A stretch of 64,000 nucleotides of DNA from Rhodospirillales bacterium (GTDB taxonomy: Bacteria; Pseudomonadota; Alphaproteobacteria; Rhodospirillales; Defluviicoccaceae): contig JADJRE010000010.1 in the NCBI GenBank assembly GCA_016712375.1, positions 62,001 through 126,000 of the forward strand. The letters run 5' to 3'. Of the stretch, positions 26,998 through 36,603 are shown piece by piece (position 1 is the stretch's first letter; the number at the start of each line of letters is the position of its first letter). A model generated the notes under the pieces. That model was given only the letters and a program-made list of their open reading frames with translations. It was not told the origin of the DNA and ran no database searches. The position numbers and the translations under genes were made by a program.

Positions 26998-28719
26998 CTA
27001 CGGCGTCGCTACCGTCAAACGTGATCGCATGCGCAAAGCGCGTTCCGTGCGGTTGGGAGTCACGCAGAGGTCGTTCGGTGAGAAGTCGCCTTCTGTCACC
27101 AGCGCGGTATCTCCCGCCACCGCCGGAGATGCGACCAAGCCGCGAAGCCAATCGAGAACGTTTCTTTGAGGTTTGACTCCGGTGACGTCGCCGGCGTCGG
27201 CCGAGGTGTCACCCGGACTGAATACCCGGATGTTCGCCATCATGCCGGCGTCCTCGTGACCGACGATGTGGCAGTGGTAGACAAACTTTCCCACCATCAC
27301 CGGATTGTTGAACGGAATGACCACCTTCACCTTTCCCGGAACGTTGTTTTTAGCATAGGGAAGGTTGACGACATCGCGAAATTCCGGCGGGTCAAGACGC
27401 CGCCCGTTCACTTCGGTAACCAAGAACGAAAGCTGATGAATATGGAACACGTGCAGTTCGCCGCTGGTGTTGAGCAGTGTCCACTCTTCAATCGCGCCGA
27501 GCGGCACCCGGGTATCTACCCTGCTTTCCTTGTATTGCTTGCCATTGATGAAGAAAGTATTGCCGTCTGCCGTCTCTGAGAAGACGAATGTCCGCTTGTT
27601 CGTGACGCGCTGTGGGAGGGTTACGACCTCCGAGGGCGGCGGGGTGATGCCGGGAACGTCGGCGGCCGGCCGCTCTAGCCGCGCGGCTATGTTTGCTTCG
27701 TGCACCGGTTTTCCGGCGACGATAAGTGTCCCGAGGACGATCTTCGGGTTTGGATCGCCCTGTGGGCCGGTGTCGGTAGCCAAGGTGCGCAAGCTGTAGC
27801 GGCCGGCGCGTCCAGCCCTGACCACGACCGTCAGTCGCGCTCCGGCGGGCAAGAATAGTGTCTCTTGCTTTTCGGCTTTGCGCAGCATGTTGCCATCGCG
27901 CTCAAGCACCCAGAATTCATGATCTTCGGGCGCGAGATTGAAGAAGGCGTCGGCTCCCAGGTTGCCGAGCATCCAGATTTGATACTCGCCAGGGCGCGCG
28001 CGGATCGGCGCGTGCGAGAAGCCGTTGATCGTCTTGGTGAGCGCCGAGTTCGGGTCCTGATCTGGCAGCAAATTCGCTTTCAGCAGCATTACCCGCTGCC
28101 GCAGGCCGGACAACTCAGGATAGTGATCTTCGATAACGCCGTCGACGATCAGCATACCCGAAAGGCCCGACAGGATTTGCGGTTCGACGAAGCCGTGCAG
28201 GTGGGTGTGGTACCAGTGCAAGCCCTGCGGATGATCGATCGGGAAGGTAAAGCGGTTCTCGAAGCTGCTTCCGGGACGGATACGCACAAAGACGTTGTCG
28301 CCCGGCGGGATCGGGGTGACGTCGGTGCCATGGTAGTGAACGTTGGTCAACTCCGGCCCGTCAATCTCGACGTCCGCAGGTCCGATGGTGTTGACGATCG
28401 TCAACCGAAACCTGTCGCCCCGCTTCACCAACAGAGTAGGCGGCGTATAGCGGCCGTTGAAGACATTGCTGGTGAAGGTGCGGCGCGCGACCGTAACGCG
28501 CTTTGGTGCCGCGACGAGGGTTGCTTCCAGCACACCGTCATGGCTGCGGATTAGTGGCGGATTGGGCAGGTCGTCTATGGTGGTAGCCGTCTCGCCCGAT
28601 TCACCGCTGCTCTCAGGAGCTAGCCAGTCGTTGTTCAATTGCTCCGCCGACAGCGGAGGACTGTTCATCAGTCCCACGCACAGAGCCAGCACCCCCGACC
28701 CGAGCCGCAAACCGCGCAT
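26998..28719 (-). CDS. Multicopper oxidase
   Basis: This is an intact exported oxidase of 573 residues with an N-terminal signal (GSGVLALCVGLMNSPPLSAEQ). All copper-binding motifs are present: VHYHGT, HWYHTHLHGF, HVFHIHQLSF and YHCHIVGHEDAGMM. The final methionine is the expected type 1 axial-ligand position. The ATG at 28719 is preceded by GGGAGGTG. Such enzymes oxidise Cu(I), phenols or metal ions in the periplasm. There is no copper regulator beside it, so its substrate is open. No EcfG promoter match was seen upstream. Confidence 0.92.
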   Translation of the reverse strand: MRGLRLGSGVLALCVGLMNSPPLSAEQLNNDWLAPESSGESGETATTIDDLPNPPLIRSHDGVLEATLVAAPKRVTVARRTFTSNVFNGRYTPPTLLVKRGDRFRLTIVNTIGPADVEIDGPELTNVHYHGTDVTPIPPGDNVFVRIRPGSSFENRFTFPIDHPQGLHWYHTHLHGFVEPQILSGLSGMLIVDGVIEDHYPELSGLRQRVMLLKANLLPDQDPNSALTKTINGFSHAPIRARPGEYQIWMLGNLGADAFFNLAPEDHEFWVLERDGNMLRKAEKQETLFLPAGARLTVVVRAGRAGRYSLRTLATDTGPQGDPNPKIVLGTLIVAGKPVHEANIAARLERPAADVPGITPPPSEVVTLPQRVTNKRTFVFSETADGNTFFINGKQYKESRVDTRVPLGAIEEWTLLNTSGELHVFHIHQLSFLVTEVNGRRLDPPEFRDVVNLPYAKNNVPGKVKVVIPFNNPVMVGKFVYHCHIVGHEDAGMMANIRVFSPGDTSADAGDVTGVKPQRNVLDWLRGLVASPAVAGDTALVTEGDFSPNDLCVTPNRTERALRMRSRLTVATP

Positions 28720-29052
28720 CGTCACCTCCCTCTATGACTTCGGCTCTATCGTCCGATTTCGCGAATAACTCTCAGCATCGGCGGTTTGGTTGCATTTTGC
28801 AACCGTTCTCGATCGCATCGCCCATCGTCTCTGGCGCTTCAGACGATGTATCAACGAACGGATGTGTAACAACAAGACCTCGGCCGCTCCTCACGAGGGT
28901 GAAGCTGTGGTTAGCAAAGCAAGTATATACTGACGAGCTAACTAACACCCAAAAGGGGTAAGTAAAACCAGCAACAAAAAGGCCACTGCCTTATTTATGC
29001 CGTATTTGCCGCCGCTTAATACTACCAAAGATAAATAGTGCGGGGCCATGTC
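28720..29052. other. AT-enriched intergenic region before the glycoside hydrolase gene
   Basis: About 330 bases between divergent genes are clearly more AT-rich than the rest of the window, especially 28860-29040. I see no convincing open frame, RNA or repeat. It likely holds promoters for both neighbours. Confidence 0.5.
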
Positions 29053-30903
29053 ATGAAAAATTCGTATAAGCTGTCTTTAGCAATCGTATGGGTGGTAGTG
29101 ACAGCGATCATATGGGGAGGCGAGACCGCAAAGGCCGCTGCTGGGACGACGATAGTCAACGACTTCAGTGACCCGGCGCAAGTGTCATCCTGGAGCTTCT
29201 CTGTCGGAGCCAAGTCTCCCGGCGCAAGTGGTCAGCTAGTCGCTGGCCCCGGCTTTGGAGGTTCCGGAGGTGCTACAGTAAACTTCAACCTCGGATGCGA
29301 GGTCTTGGCGGGCGGATGCTCTGTCCGAATAAGCAGGAAGTTTGCTTCCCCCACGGCAGGAACTGTGTTCGATGCCTGGATCCGCTGTACAGCTTGTGAA
29401 CCTAGTTTTGAAGTCAGGGATAGCACCGGGCAGTGGCTGGTCTATGCGGCAGTTTCACTGCCACTTACCGCCAAGTCCTTAGAATCCTGGCACAGGGTGG
29501 TCCTATCGCTGCCAGACGACATCTTACGATATCGTGCAGGCATAAATGACGGACAATTCCACGATGGGATCCAGGAGATCAGAATAATCATAAAAAAGGA
29601 CCAGCTTCTGGGCAGCAATGGCATACTTGAGATAGATGAAGTAAGACTACACGATACGATGAGCGACGCGTTCCCGTCGGAAATTGCACTAAATGCGCCG
29701 ATATCGGAGTATGAGCCTCCTTCGCAGAACCTTGGGCCGTTGACGAATGTGCTTAAGGGGATATCCGGGTACGACGGTATACTGGCCGGAGATCTGGGTT
29801 TCCGTGCTATCCGCTCAACACTGTTTTGGGAGAAGGTGGAGAAAGTAGTTGGGACGTATAATTTTAGATCCTCTGACAAAATAGTTCACGATATTAGCGT
29901 CCGCGGCGGTCGAGCGCTTTTGGTGCTTGGCTACGGTCATCCCAGCTATACCGGCGGCCGGCCGCCAAGATCGGATGCGGAAATCGAAGCCTTTGCGAAG
30001 TTTGCCGCCGCTGCGGCAACACACTATCGAGGCGCGCCTGTCGATTTTGAAATCTGGAACGAGCCGAGTTTTCCAAACTTTTGGAAGCCCTCCCCATCCG
30101 CCGAAGAATATGGACGATTGCTGAAACGGTCGATCTCGGCGATACGCGGTGTGAATCCTTCCGCGACAATCATCACCGGAGGCTTGCCCGGTTGGGGTGG
30201 TTGGGAACCGTGGCCCTACCTTCGAGACCTGATGCGGACTAAGGCAGTAGTCGGCGCCAATGCTCTGGGCGTGCATCCGTATACAGAACATAAAGTAGGT
30301 GATCCGGAACGGCGCTGGCGTCATCTTCTGCGTGGCCGACGGGTGATTGAAGAAGAGATGGGGTCACAATCGCTACCGCTTCGCATTACCGAATGGGGCT
30401 TTACATCGTCGCCCTTCGACCCTGATGGCAACGGTCACAGTGCTCAAAGCAGGCACGCTCAGGCCGTGATGGCGACACGTTCTTTTCTGACCTGGACGGT
30501 CGTCGGAGAACAAGACTACTCCTTCTTCCAACTCATCGATAGTTGCGATGATGCCAGGAATATTGAATGCAACCTCGGCATAGTCACGTTCAACCAGCAA
30601 GAAAAACCTGCTGCACAAGCGCTGAAGAATCTGTCATCTACCTTAACATCGCGGACATACAAGGGCGTCTTGCGCCAGAACAGCACGCTGCCGCCTTGGT
30701 TGAACGTGGCGAGATTTGACGGAACGTCGGACGTGGTGTTCGCTGTCTGGTTGTCGGCACCGAACTGGAATTCGACGCTACGCATCCCGGAAAGCGGGTC
30801 AGCGCGCAACATGTACGGGATGCCGATCGCCGGCGGCGGCAGCGTGGTGACACTAGCCTACGCTGATGGTCCCATTTATGTGAGCGTTCCAAAAGAACCC
30901 TAG
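29053..30903 (+). CDS. Secreted clan GH-A glycoside hydrolase-like protein
   Basis: The ATG at 29053 opens a signal peptide (KLSLAIVWVVVTAIIWGG). The first 200 residues form a beta-rich carbohydrate-binding-like module (NDFSDPAQVSSWSFSVGA). The rest is a TIM-barrel hydrolase with the acid/base Glu in FEIWNEPSFPNFWKP and a probable nucleophile in LRITEWGFTSS, as in GH5, GH39 and PslG-like enzymes. It probably cuts a polysaccharide outside the cell or in the periplasm. The gene is intact, stands alone, and has lower GC than its neighbours, which hints at acquisition by transfer. Confidence 0.78.
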   Translation: MKNSYKLSLAIVWVVVTAIIWGGETAKAAAGTTIVNDFSDPAQVSSWSFSVGAKSPGASGQLVAGPGFGGSGGATVNFNLGCEVLAGGCSVRISRKFASPTAGTVFDAWIRCTACEPSFEVRDSTGQWLVYAAVSLPLTAKSLESWHRVVLSLPDDILRYRAGINDGQFHDGIQEIRIIIKKDQLLGSNGILEIDEVRLHDTMSDAFPSEIALNAPISEYEPPSQNLGPLTNVLKGISGYDGILAGDLGFRAIRSTLFWEKVEKVVGTYNFRSSDKIVHDISVRGGRALLVLGYGHPSYTGGRPPRSDAEIEAFAKFAAAAATHYRGAPVDFEIWNEPSFPNFWKPSPSAEEYGRLLKRSISAIRGVNPSATIITGGLPGWGGWEPWPYLRDLMRTKAVVGANALGVHPYTEHKVGDPERRWRHLLRGRRVIEEEMGSQSLPLRITEWGFTSSPFDPDGNGHSAQSRHAQAVMATRSFLTWTVVGEQDYSFFQLIDSCDDARNIECNLGIVTFNQQEKPAAQALKNLSSTLTSRTYKGVLRQNSTLPPWLNVARFDGTSDVVFAVWLSAPNWNSTLRIPESGSARNMYGMPIAGGGSVVTLAYADGPIYVSVPKEP

Positions 30904-30959
30904 AGCAGAGATACAGGGCTAAGCTCGCCAGCCGGGCAGCGCCACCCTATAATAACGGC

Positions 30960-32081
30960 ATGGGTTCAATAGGTATCACTCGGCGCAACGGCGCGGGGGT
31001 CCGCGTCGTTGTCGCCATGTCGGGCGGGGTCGACAGCTCGGTGACAGCGGCGCTGTTGGCCGAGGCAGGTTACGAGGTGATCGGCGTCACCTTGCAACTC
31101 TACGACAATGGCCGCGTAACCAGCCGTCCCGGGAGTTGCTGCGCGGGACAGGACATCTATGATGCTCGGCGAGTCGCGGACCGGCTGGGCATCCCGCATT
31201 ACGTCCTCGACTACGAAGCACGCTTCCGTGCGCGGGTAATCGACGACTTCGCGACAAGCTACCTGAACGGTGAGACGCCAATCCCCTGCGTTCGGTGTAA
31301 CCAGCGGATCAAGTTCATGGACTTGCTGCAGACTGCCAGGTCGCTCGGTGCCGACGCGTTGGCAACCGGCCATTATGTCGAACGGCGGGATGCACCTGGA
31401 GGCCCGCAGCTTTACCGGGGCGCGGACCCCGTACGCGATCAGAGCTATTTCCTCTTCGCGACAACGCGGGAGCAACTTGCCTTCCTGCGTTTTCCGCTGG
31501 CGGCCTTGGACAAAGACGAGACACGCGCCATCGCGCGAAGGTTCGGCCTGCCGATCGCCGGGAAGCGCGACAGTCAGGATATCTGCTTCGTGCCAGACGG
31601 AGGCTACGCCGAGGTGCTGCGCCGATTGCACCCTCAGGCAGCGCGTCCGGGTGACGTTGTCGATGTTGAGGGGCGGGTGCTTGGCCGTCACGACGGCGTT
31701 GATCGCTTCACGGTGGGCCAGCGCCGTGGGCTCGGTATCACCACGGCAGAGCCGATGTATGTAACGCGGCTGGAGCCGGCGGACGGGCGGGTCATCGTCG
31801 GACCGAAGGCGGAACTGCTGCGCGATCGCATCAAGCTGCGGGAGATCAATTGGCTGGGCGATGATCAGCCACCGTTACGGAACATCAGGGTAACGGTGAA
31901 ACTGCGCTCCGCAATGCCGCCTGTCGCCGCCCACCTCGACGCAGAGGCGGATGCGAGCGGTGAAGTTCGCCTGGACGCTCCCTACGCGGGAGTGGCTCCG
32001 GGCCAGGCGTGCGTGTTCTACGACGGCGCGCGCGTGCTCGGCGGCGGATGGATAGAACGGGAGTTTCAGGAGAATCCGTGA
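30960..32081 (+). CDS. mnmA: tRNA 2-thiouridine(34) synthase MnmA
   Basis: This intact 373-residue enzyme thiolates U34 in tRNA-Lys, -Glu and -Gln. The ATP-pyrophosphatase motif VVAMSGGVDSSVTAALL is at the N terminus. The catalytic cysteines are in IPCVRCNQRIKF and DSQDICFVPDG, and LATGHYVERR and FTVGQRRGLGI are also present. The start MGSIGITRRNGAGVRV is the only nearby ATG, although a weak ribosome site makes it slightly uncertain. It is monocistronic here. Confidence 0.95.
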   Translation: MGSIGITRRNGAGVRVVVAMSGGVDSSVTAALLAEAGYEVIGVTLQLYDNGRVTSRPGSCCAGQDIYDARRVADRLGIPHYVLDYEARFRARVIDDFATSYLNGETPIPCVRCNQRIKFMDLLQTARSLGADALATGHYVERRDAPGGPQLYRGADPVRDQSYFLFATTREQLAFLRFPLAALDKDETRAIARRFGLPIAGKRDSQDICFVPDGGYAEVLRRLHPQAARPGDVVDVEGRVLGRHDGVDRFTVGQRRGLGITTAEPMYVTRLEPADGRVIVGPKAELLRDRIKLREINWLGDDQPPLRNIRVTVKLRSAMPPVAAHLDAEADASGEVRLDAPYAGVAPGQACVFYDGARVLGGGWIEREFQENP

Positions 32082-32436
32082 CGCGAGACTGCCGGGTCGA
32101 GGGAACCCGCGCCACGTCCTCATATCGACCGTTGGCAATATCCCGCACGTAGAAAAGAAAGAACGCCACTGCCGCAGCCTCATCTGCGAACTCGTGCAAG
32201 CGGTCGTCACAGGTGCGGACATACCATACTTCCGCGTCCGCCTGCGCCCGCCACAATCCCGCGGCGTACCAGCCGTAGCCGGCAGCGAAGCGTGCCGTCG
32301 CCACTGTCGCGCCTCGGCTAACGCCCAGGCGGTGCGCCCGCCCATCGATGCGCTCCGGAATGTCGCACACCCGCTTGCCGCTGGCCGACGGCAGATTACC
32401 GCCGGCTGACGGCTCTTTGCCAGTGCGCCCGCTCAT
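31885..32436 (-). CDS. Hypothetical protein, second gene of a two-gene unit
   Basis: The ATG at 32436 overlaps the stop of the upstream hypothetical gene (ATGA). The first 100 residues look protein-like (RFAAGYGWYAAGLWRAQADAEVWYVRTCDDRLHEF). The remainder is Arg/Pro-rich and lies antisense to the 3' end of mnmA, so the true product may stop near 32080 and a frame error may hide the stop. I do not recognise a family. Confidence 0.4.
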   Translation of the reverse strand: MSGRTGKEPSAGGNLPSASGKRVCDIPERIDGRAHRLGVSRGATVATARFAAGYGWYAAGLWRAQADAEVWYVRTCDDRLHEFADEAAAVAFFLFYVRDIANGRYEDVARVPSTRQSRVTDSPETPVLSIRRRARARRRRTRTPGPEPLPRRERPGELHRSHPPLRRGGRRQAALRSAVSPLP

Positions 32437-32657
32437 CGCCGTGCCTTGTCGCGGTGGGCGGTCTCCTCGTCGGCTCCGTCGTCCACCGGGGCCGCAATAG
32501 CGTCGATCTGCGCGTCGCTAAGATTAGCGAGTTCGCCAAAAGCACAGCCCCAATCGACGACGTCGGTCCATTGATGACAATGCAACAGGCGGCGCATCGC
32601 CAATAGGTCAGGTTTTCCTCCGTTCATCGGCGCCGTCCATCGTTGATCGCGTTTCAT
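32433..32657 (-). CDS. Hypothetical protein, first gene of a two-gene unit
   Basis: Starting at ATG 32657 (MKRDQRWTAPMNGGKPDLLAMRRLL) this gives about 74 residues with a hydrophilic C terminus. It contains QWTDVVDWGCAFGELANLSDAQIDAI and no known domain. Its stop overlaps the next start by ATGA, showing translational coupling. A palindrome over a TATAAT-like sequence lies about 40 bases upstream. ATG 32687 and 32732 are earlier in-frame alternatives. Confidence 0.5.
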   Translation of the reverse strand: MKRDQRWTAPMNGGKPDLLAMRRLLHCHQWTDVVDWGCAFGELANLSDAQIDAIAAPVDDGADEETAHRDKARR

Positions 32658-32697
32658 TAGAACGATAGCCGAACACAACGCAGGCATCAAGACTGTT

Positions 32698-32712
32698 ATC
32701 CTATTATAGGAT
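32698..32712. promoter_or_regulatory. Perfect 7-1-7 palindrome overlapping a TATAAT-like box
   Basis: ATCCTAT, one base, ATAGGAT. On the minus strand it contains CCTATAATAGG, a likely -10 region for the hypothetical gene pair. It could be an operator. Confidence 0.4.
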
Positions 32713-32777
32713 CGAAACAGACAATTAATCACCGGCTAGGCTGATTGGAGCCCCTCAGCGGCTTGGGGTCTACAAGC

Positions 32778-34643
32778 TTAGCTGGTGATCGGCAGCACGT
32801 CTTCCGCCGCCACCGCCTGTTGCAGCGCCTCGCGGGCGTGCTCCACCTGCTGCTGTTTCGCCCACATCGCGGCATACGGCCCGTCCTCAGCCAGAAGCTC
32901 GACATGGCGGCCACGCTCAACGATGCGGCCGGACTCCAGCACGATAATCTGGTCGGCATCGACGACGGTGGATAGCCGGTGCGCGATGATCAGCGTCGTC
33001 CGGCCCGCCGAGACCTCGCGCAGGCTCGCTTGGATTTCCTTCTCGGTCTGCGTATCCAGCGCGCTGGTCGCCTCGTCGAACAGAAGCACGGCGGGCGCCT
33101 TGAGGATCGTGCGGGCGATGGCGACACGCTGCTTCTCGCCACCGGAGAGCTTGAGGCCGCGCTCGCCGACCATCGTCCGGTAGCCGTCAGGCAGACCCGC
33201 AACGAAGTCGTGGATCCGGGCGAGCCGTGCCGCCGCCTCGACCTCGGCTTCAGTCGCCCCGGGTCGGCCATAGGCGATGTTGTAGAAGATGGTGTCGTTG
33301 AACAGCACCGTATCCTGCGGGACGATGCCGATCGCGGCGCGCACGCTCGACTGGGTCACGCCGCGCAAATCCTGGCCGTCGATGGCGACCGACCCGCCGG
33401 TGACGTCGTAGAAGCGGTAAAGCAGCCGCGAGATGGTCGACTTCCCGGATCCGCTGGGTCCAACGATCGCCAGCGTCTGCCCAGCCGGCACGGCGAATGA
33501 GATACGGTCGAGCACGGTGCGCCGTGGATCATAGGCGAAGGAAACATTGTCGAAGGCGATCCCGCCGCCGTTCACCATCAGTGGCCCGGCATCGGAACGA
33601 TCAGCGATCTCCGGACCCTCCTGCAGCAGTTGGAACATCTGCTCCATATCGGTGAGCGACTGCCGGATCTCGCGGTACACGAAGCCCAGGAAGTTCAGCG
33701 GCAGATAAAGCTGTATCAAATAGGAGTTGACCATGACGAAGTCGCCGACCGTCATCGTCCCGTCTGCCACACCCCGCGCGGCCATCAGCATGAGCGCAAT
33801 CAGGCCGACGGCGATGATGGAGCCCTGGCCAATGTTCAGCAGGCTGAGGCTGACCTTGCTGCGCACTGCCGCCATCTCGTAGCGGCGCAGTGCCGCGTCG
33901 AAGCGCCGTCCTTCATGCGCCTCGTTGCCGAAGTACTTCACCGTCTCGAAATTGAGCAGGCTGTCGATTGCCTTGGTGTGTGCCTCCGAGTCGGTCTCGT
34001 TCATTTCGCGGCGGAATTTTGTCCGCCACTCGGTGATCGTAACGGTAAAGGCGATGTAACCAGCGATGCAGACGAAGGTGATCAGCGCGTACCAGACGCC
34101 GAACAGCGCCCACAGGATGCCGCAGACCAGCAGGATTTCCAGCAAAGTCGGCAGAATGTTGAACAGCATGAAGCTAAGCAGGAAATCGATGCCCTTGGTG
34201 CCTCGTTCGATGGCACGGCTGACGGCGCCGGTGCGGCGGTCGAGATGGAAACGCAGGGACAGTGCGTGGAGATGCTCAAAGGTCTTCAGCCCCGCGGTGC
34301 GGATCGCCCGCTGCGCGACTTTGGCAAATACCGCATCACGCAGCTCGCCGAACGCTTGCGACAACATCCGGGCGACGCCGTAGGCGATCACCATGAACAC
34401 CGGCACCGCGGCGATCTTGCCGAATTGATCGGCGGCCAGCCCGTCGACGACGTACTTGTAGAGAACGGGAACGATGACGTTGATCCCCTTCGCCGCTACC
34501 AGGAAAACCACGGCGGCGACGACCCGAGCGCGCAACGCGGCTTCTTCCGCGGGCCACAGGTATGGCAGCAGGGTCCGCAGCGTGCGGAAGTCGCCGGGGC
34601 GGCTGACAGCATCGGGGTTAGGATGGCGGGCTCTCATGCGCAT
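32778..34643 (-). CDS. Atm1-type ABC exporter, fused permease and ATPase
   Basis: This intact 621-residue half-transporter has an N-terminal six-helix permease region (VVAAVVFLVAAKGINVIVPVLYKYVVDGL). The central motif EAHTKAIDSLLNFETVKYFGNE is diagnostic of the Atm1/HMT1 heavy-metal group. The ATPase has Walker A VGPSGSGKSTISRLLYRFYD, signature LSGGEKQRVAIARTIL and Walker B VLLFDEATSALD. Members export glutathione-linked sulfur or metal compounds and support Fe-S metabolism and metal tolerance. It acts as a homodimer in the inner membrane. Confidence 0.93.
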   Translation of the reverse strand: MRMRARHPNPDAVSRPGDFRTLRTLLPYLWPAEEAALRARVVAAVVFLVAAKGINVIVPVLYKYVVDGLAADQFGKIAAVPVFMVIAYGVARMLSQAFGELRDAVFAKVAQRAIRTAGLKTFEHLHALSLRFHLDRRTGAVSRAIERGTKGIDFLLSFMLFNILPTLLEILLVCGILWALFGVWYALITFVCIAGYIAFTVTITEWRTKFRREMNETDSEAHTKAIDSLLNFETVKYFGNEAHEGRRFDAALRRYEMAAVRSKVSLSLLNIGQGSIIAVGLIALMLMAARGVADGTMTVGDFVMVNSYLIQLYLPLNFLGFVYREIRQSLTDMEQMFQLLQEGPEIADRSDAGPLMVNGGGIAFDNVSFAYDPRRTVLDRISFAVPAGQTLAIVGPSGSGKSTISRLLYRFYDVTGGSVAIDGQDLRGVTQSSVRAAIGIVPQDTVLFNDTIFYNIAYGRPGATEAEVEAAARLARIHDFVAGLPDGYRTMVGERGLKLSGGEKQRVAIARTILKAPAVLLFDEATSALDTQTEKEIQASLREVSAGRTTLIIAHRLSTVVDADQIIVLESGRIVERGRHVELLAEDGPYAAMWAKQQQVEHAREALQQAVAAEDVLPITS

Positions 34644-34717
34644 GACCGGGCGGAGTGGGGGAGGGCGGCAAATACGACAGGCCTACGCTCGCGACAACTG
34701 ATCGGATGCGTGACCGT

Positions 34718-35686
34718 TTATTCCACCAGCCTGAACATGAGGAGCAGGGTGCGCTGGAGGAAGCTGAAGTTGTCATCGGAGATGAGCCAGATCAGTGTTT
34801 CGCCGGAAGGGCCGCGCCGCGCGTCGATGCCTTCCATGTTGTCGACTGTCAGCGAACCTTCAAACCGGGCAAGCTCGGCACCGTCGAGGATGGCGCCGGC
34901 GGCAACCGACGTCGCCGGCAGCAACCGTAGTCGAGCGCCAACCGGCGGGAAACGTCGCTCCAGGATAAGCACATCGCCTGACGGCAGCAGCGCCGCGTCG
35001 GTCGGTACGAAGCCCTCTGAGGTGCGCCAGACGAGGGGGCGCCAGCCGCCGCTCCTGCCGTCGCCGATCCAGCCACGCACGCCTCCGTCAATGGCGAGAC
35101 CTTCGGTGACCGCGAGCAGCCGGCCATCGGCGAGGCGGACGAGTGTCTCTATCCCGGCGTTCTCCGGAGCCTCCTGCAAACCCGCCGGCGCCGGGACCAC
35201 GGAGGCTGAACTCCCGTCCGCTGGATAGCGAACGATGCGGTGATTCCCTTCGAAGCCGACGATGATGCTGCCGTCGGCCTCGCGGACGAGAGACTCTGCA
35301 TCGCTCTCTTGCTTCCCGATGTCGGGCAACGGTCGGCCGCGACGGGATAGCAGCGGAACGAGCGTCGCTCCATCGAGGCCGTTGAGCCTGCCGTTCACAT
35401 CATATCGAAAACGGCCGTCGAGCCTCCAGCCCTCGTCGGAGACGGCGGTGAAGCGGCTGCCGTCTGGAGCTACGCGGAGCGACGACAGTCCGCCAAATCG
35501 CTTGTCAGCCGACGTAAGCTCGACGCCGCCCCGCCACTCCAGCCGCCCGACCCGCGTTCGTCCAGGATCGGCTGCATCGAGGACAACCGGGCGGGACCGC
35601 ACCTCAATCACGTCAGCCGGCGCTGACGCCGCCCAGACGCAGGCAACAACGATTGCCACGACAAAGACCGGTGAGGGAATGCGCAT
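34718..35686 (-). CDS. Exported phytase-like esterase domain protein
   Basis: This 322-residue protein has a signal peptide (FVVAIVVACVWAASAPADV). The body is a beta-propeller-like region with FGGLSSLRVAPDGSRFTAVSDEGW, DAESLVREADGSIIVGFEGNHRI and DNMEGIDARRGPSGETLIWLISDDNFS, all typical of the esterase-like activity of phytase family. The enzyme activity of this family is poorly defined. It is periplasmic or secreted and lies between the Atm1-type exporter and a divergent hydrolase gene. Confidence 0.85.
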   Translation of the reverse strand: MRIPSPVFVVAIVVACVWAASAPADVIEVRSRPVVLDAADPGRTRVGRLEWRGGVELTSADKRFGGLSSLRVAPDGSRFTAVSDEGWRLDGRFRYDVNGRLNGLDGATLVPLLSRRGRPLPDIGKQESDAESLVREADGSIIVGFEGNHRIVRYPADGSSASVVPAPAGLQEAPENAGIETLVRLADGRLLAVTEGLAIDGGVRGWIGDGRSGGWRPLVWRTSEGFVPTDAALLPSGDVLILERRFPPVGARLRLLPATSVAAGAILDGAELARFEGSLTVDNMEGIDARRGPSGETLIWLISDDNFSFLQRTLLLMFRLVE

Positions 35687-35826
35687 GAGGTCGGGATCTC
35701 CCTGCTCGACGACGCGAGGTTAGCAGATTTTGCGGAACGGCTGCTCGGCAGTGCGAACGTGGCCTTTCAAGCTGGCGGCAAGGTGACCAAGTCGAAGAGC
35801 AGTGACGCATTGGAAGGAGACCGACA

Positions 35827-36603
35827 ATGACGATCCTGCCGACCCGCCGGGAGATCATGGCAGGGCTCGCAGCTGCTGCCCCGCTGGCCGCCGTTCTCGC
35901 TGACCCCGGGCTTGCCCGTGCGGCAGCAGCGGCGCTGCAAGAAGTGAGCCTGACCACTCAGGGCGGCAGGCCGGTCAAAGCGGCACTGGCGTTGCCGGCA
36001 GTTCAGCCGGCGCCGTCGCTGTTGTTGATCCACGAGTGGTGGGGACTGAACGACCAGATCAAGGCCGTGGCCGCCGATTGCGCGAAGCAAGGCTACGCCG
36101 CGCTGGCCGTCGATCTCTATGATGGCCGCTCGACGGGTACGGCCGACGAGGCAAAGCGGTTGATGCAATCGCTTGAGCCGATGGCCGCGACCGATACATT
36201 GGTGTCCTGGATACAGTGGCTTCGCTCGCGGCCAAACGGCACCGGAGCCGTTGGGACGCTTGGCTGGTGTTTCGGCGGCGGCTGGTCGCTAAATGCCTCC
36301 ATCGCCACGCCGGTGGAGGCGACGGTGATCTACTACGGTCGGGTGGAGCAGCCGGCTGACCGGCTGGCGCGGCTAAAAGGTCCAGTCCTGGGTCACTTTG
36401 CCAGCCGGGACGCGAACATCGACCGGCCAATGGTCGAGGCGTTCGAACGCGCGATGAAAGAAGCGGGTAAGGCACTCACAGTATACTGGTACGACGCGGA
36501 TCACGCTTTTGCAAATCCCAGCGGCGGGCGGTACGACGAGGCCGATGCGGCACTTGCTTGGCAACGCACGCTCACCTTCCTGCGTGCCAATCTGGCCACT
36601 TGA
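35827..36603 (+). CDS. Dienelactone hydrolase family protein with Tat-like signal
   Basis: This intact 258-residue alpha/beta hydrolase starts TRREIMAGLAAAAPLAAVLA, a twin-arginine type leader. The nucleophile elbow GTLGWCFGGGWS uses Cys as in dienelactone hydrolases, the acid Asp lies in HFASRDANID, and the His is in YDADHAFANPS. LLIHEWWGLNDQIKAVA is the family oxyanion region. It probably hydrolyses small lactones or esters in the periplasm. No catabolic operon surrounds it. Confidence 0.88.
   Translation: MTILPTRREIMAGLAAAAPLAAVLADPGLARAAAAALQEVSLTTQGGRPVKAALALPAVQPAPSLLLIHEWWGLNDQIKAVAADCAKQGYAALAVDLYDGRSTGTADEAKRLMQSLEPMAATDTLVSWIQWLRSRPNGTGAVGTLGWCFGGGWSLNASIATPVEATVIYYGRVEQPADRLARLKGPVLGHFASRDANIDRPMVEAFERAMKEAGKALTVYWYDADHAFANPSGGRYDEADAALAWQRTLTFLRANLAT

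Noticed and set aside
33630..35228. Long plus-strand open frame of 532 codons
   Set aside because: It is antisense to the well-supported Atm1-type exporter and the phytase-like gene and has shadow-like composition.
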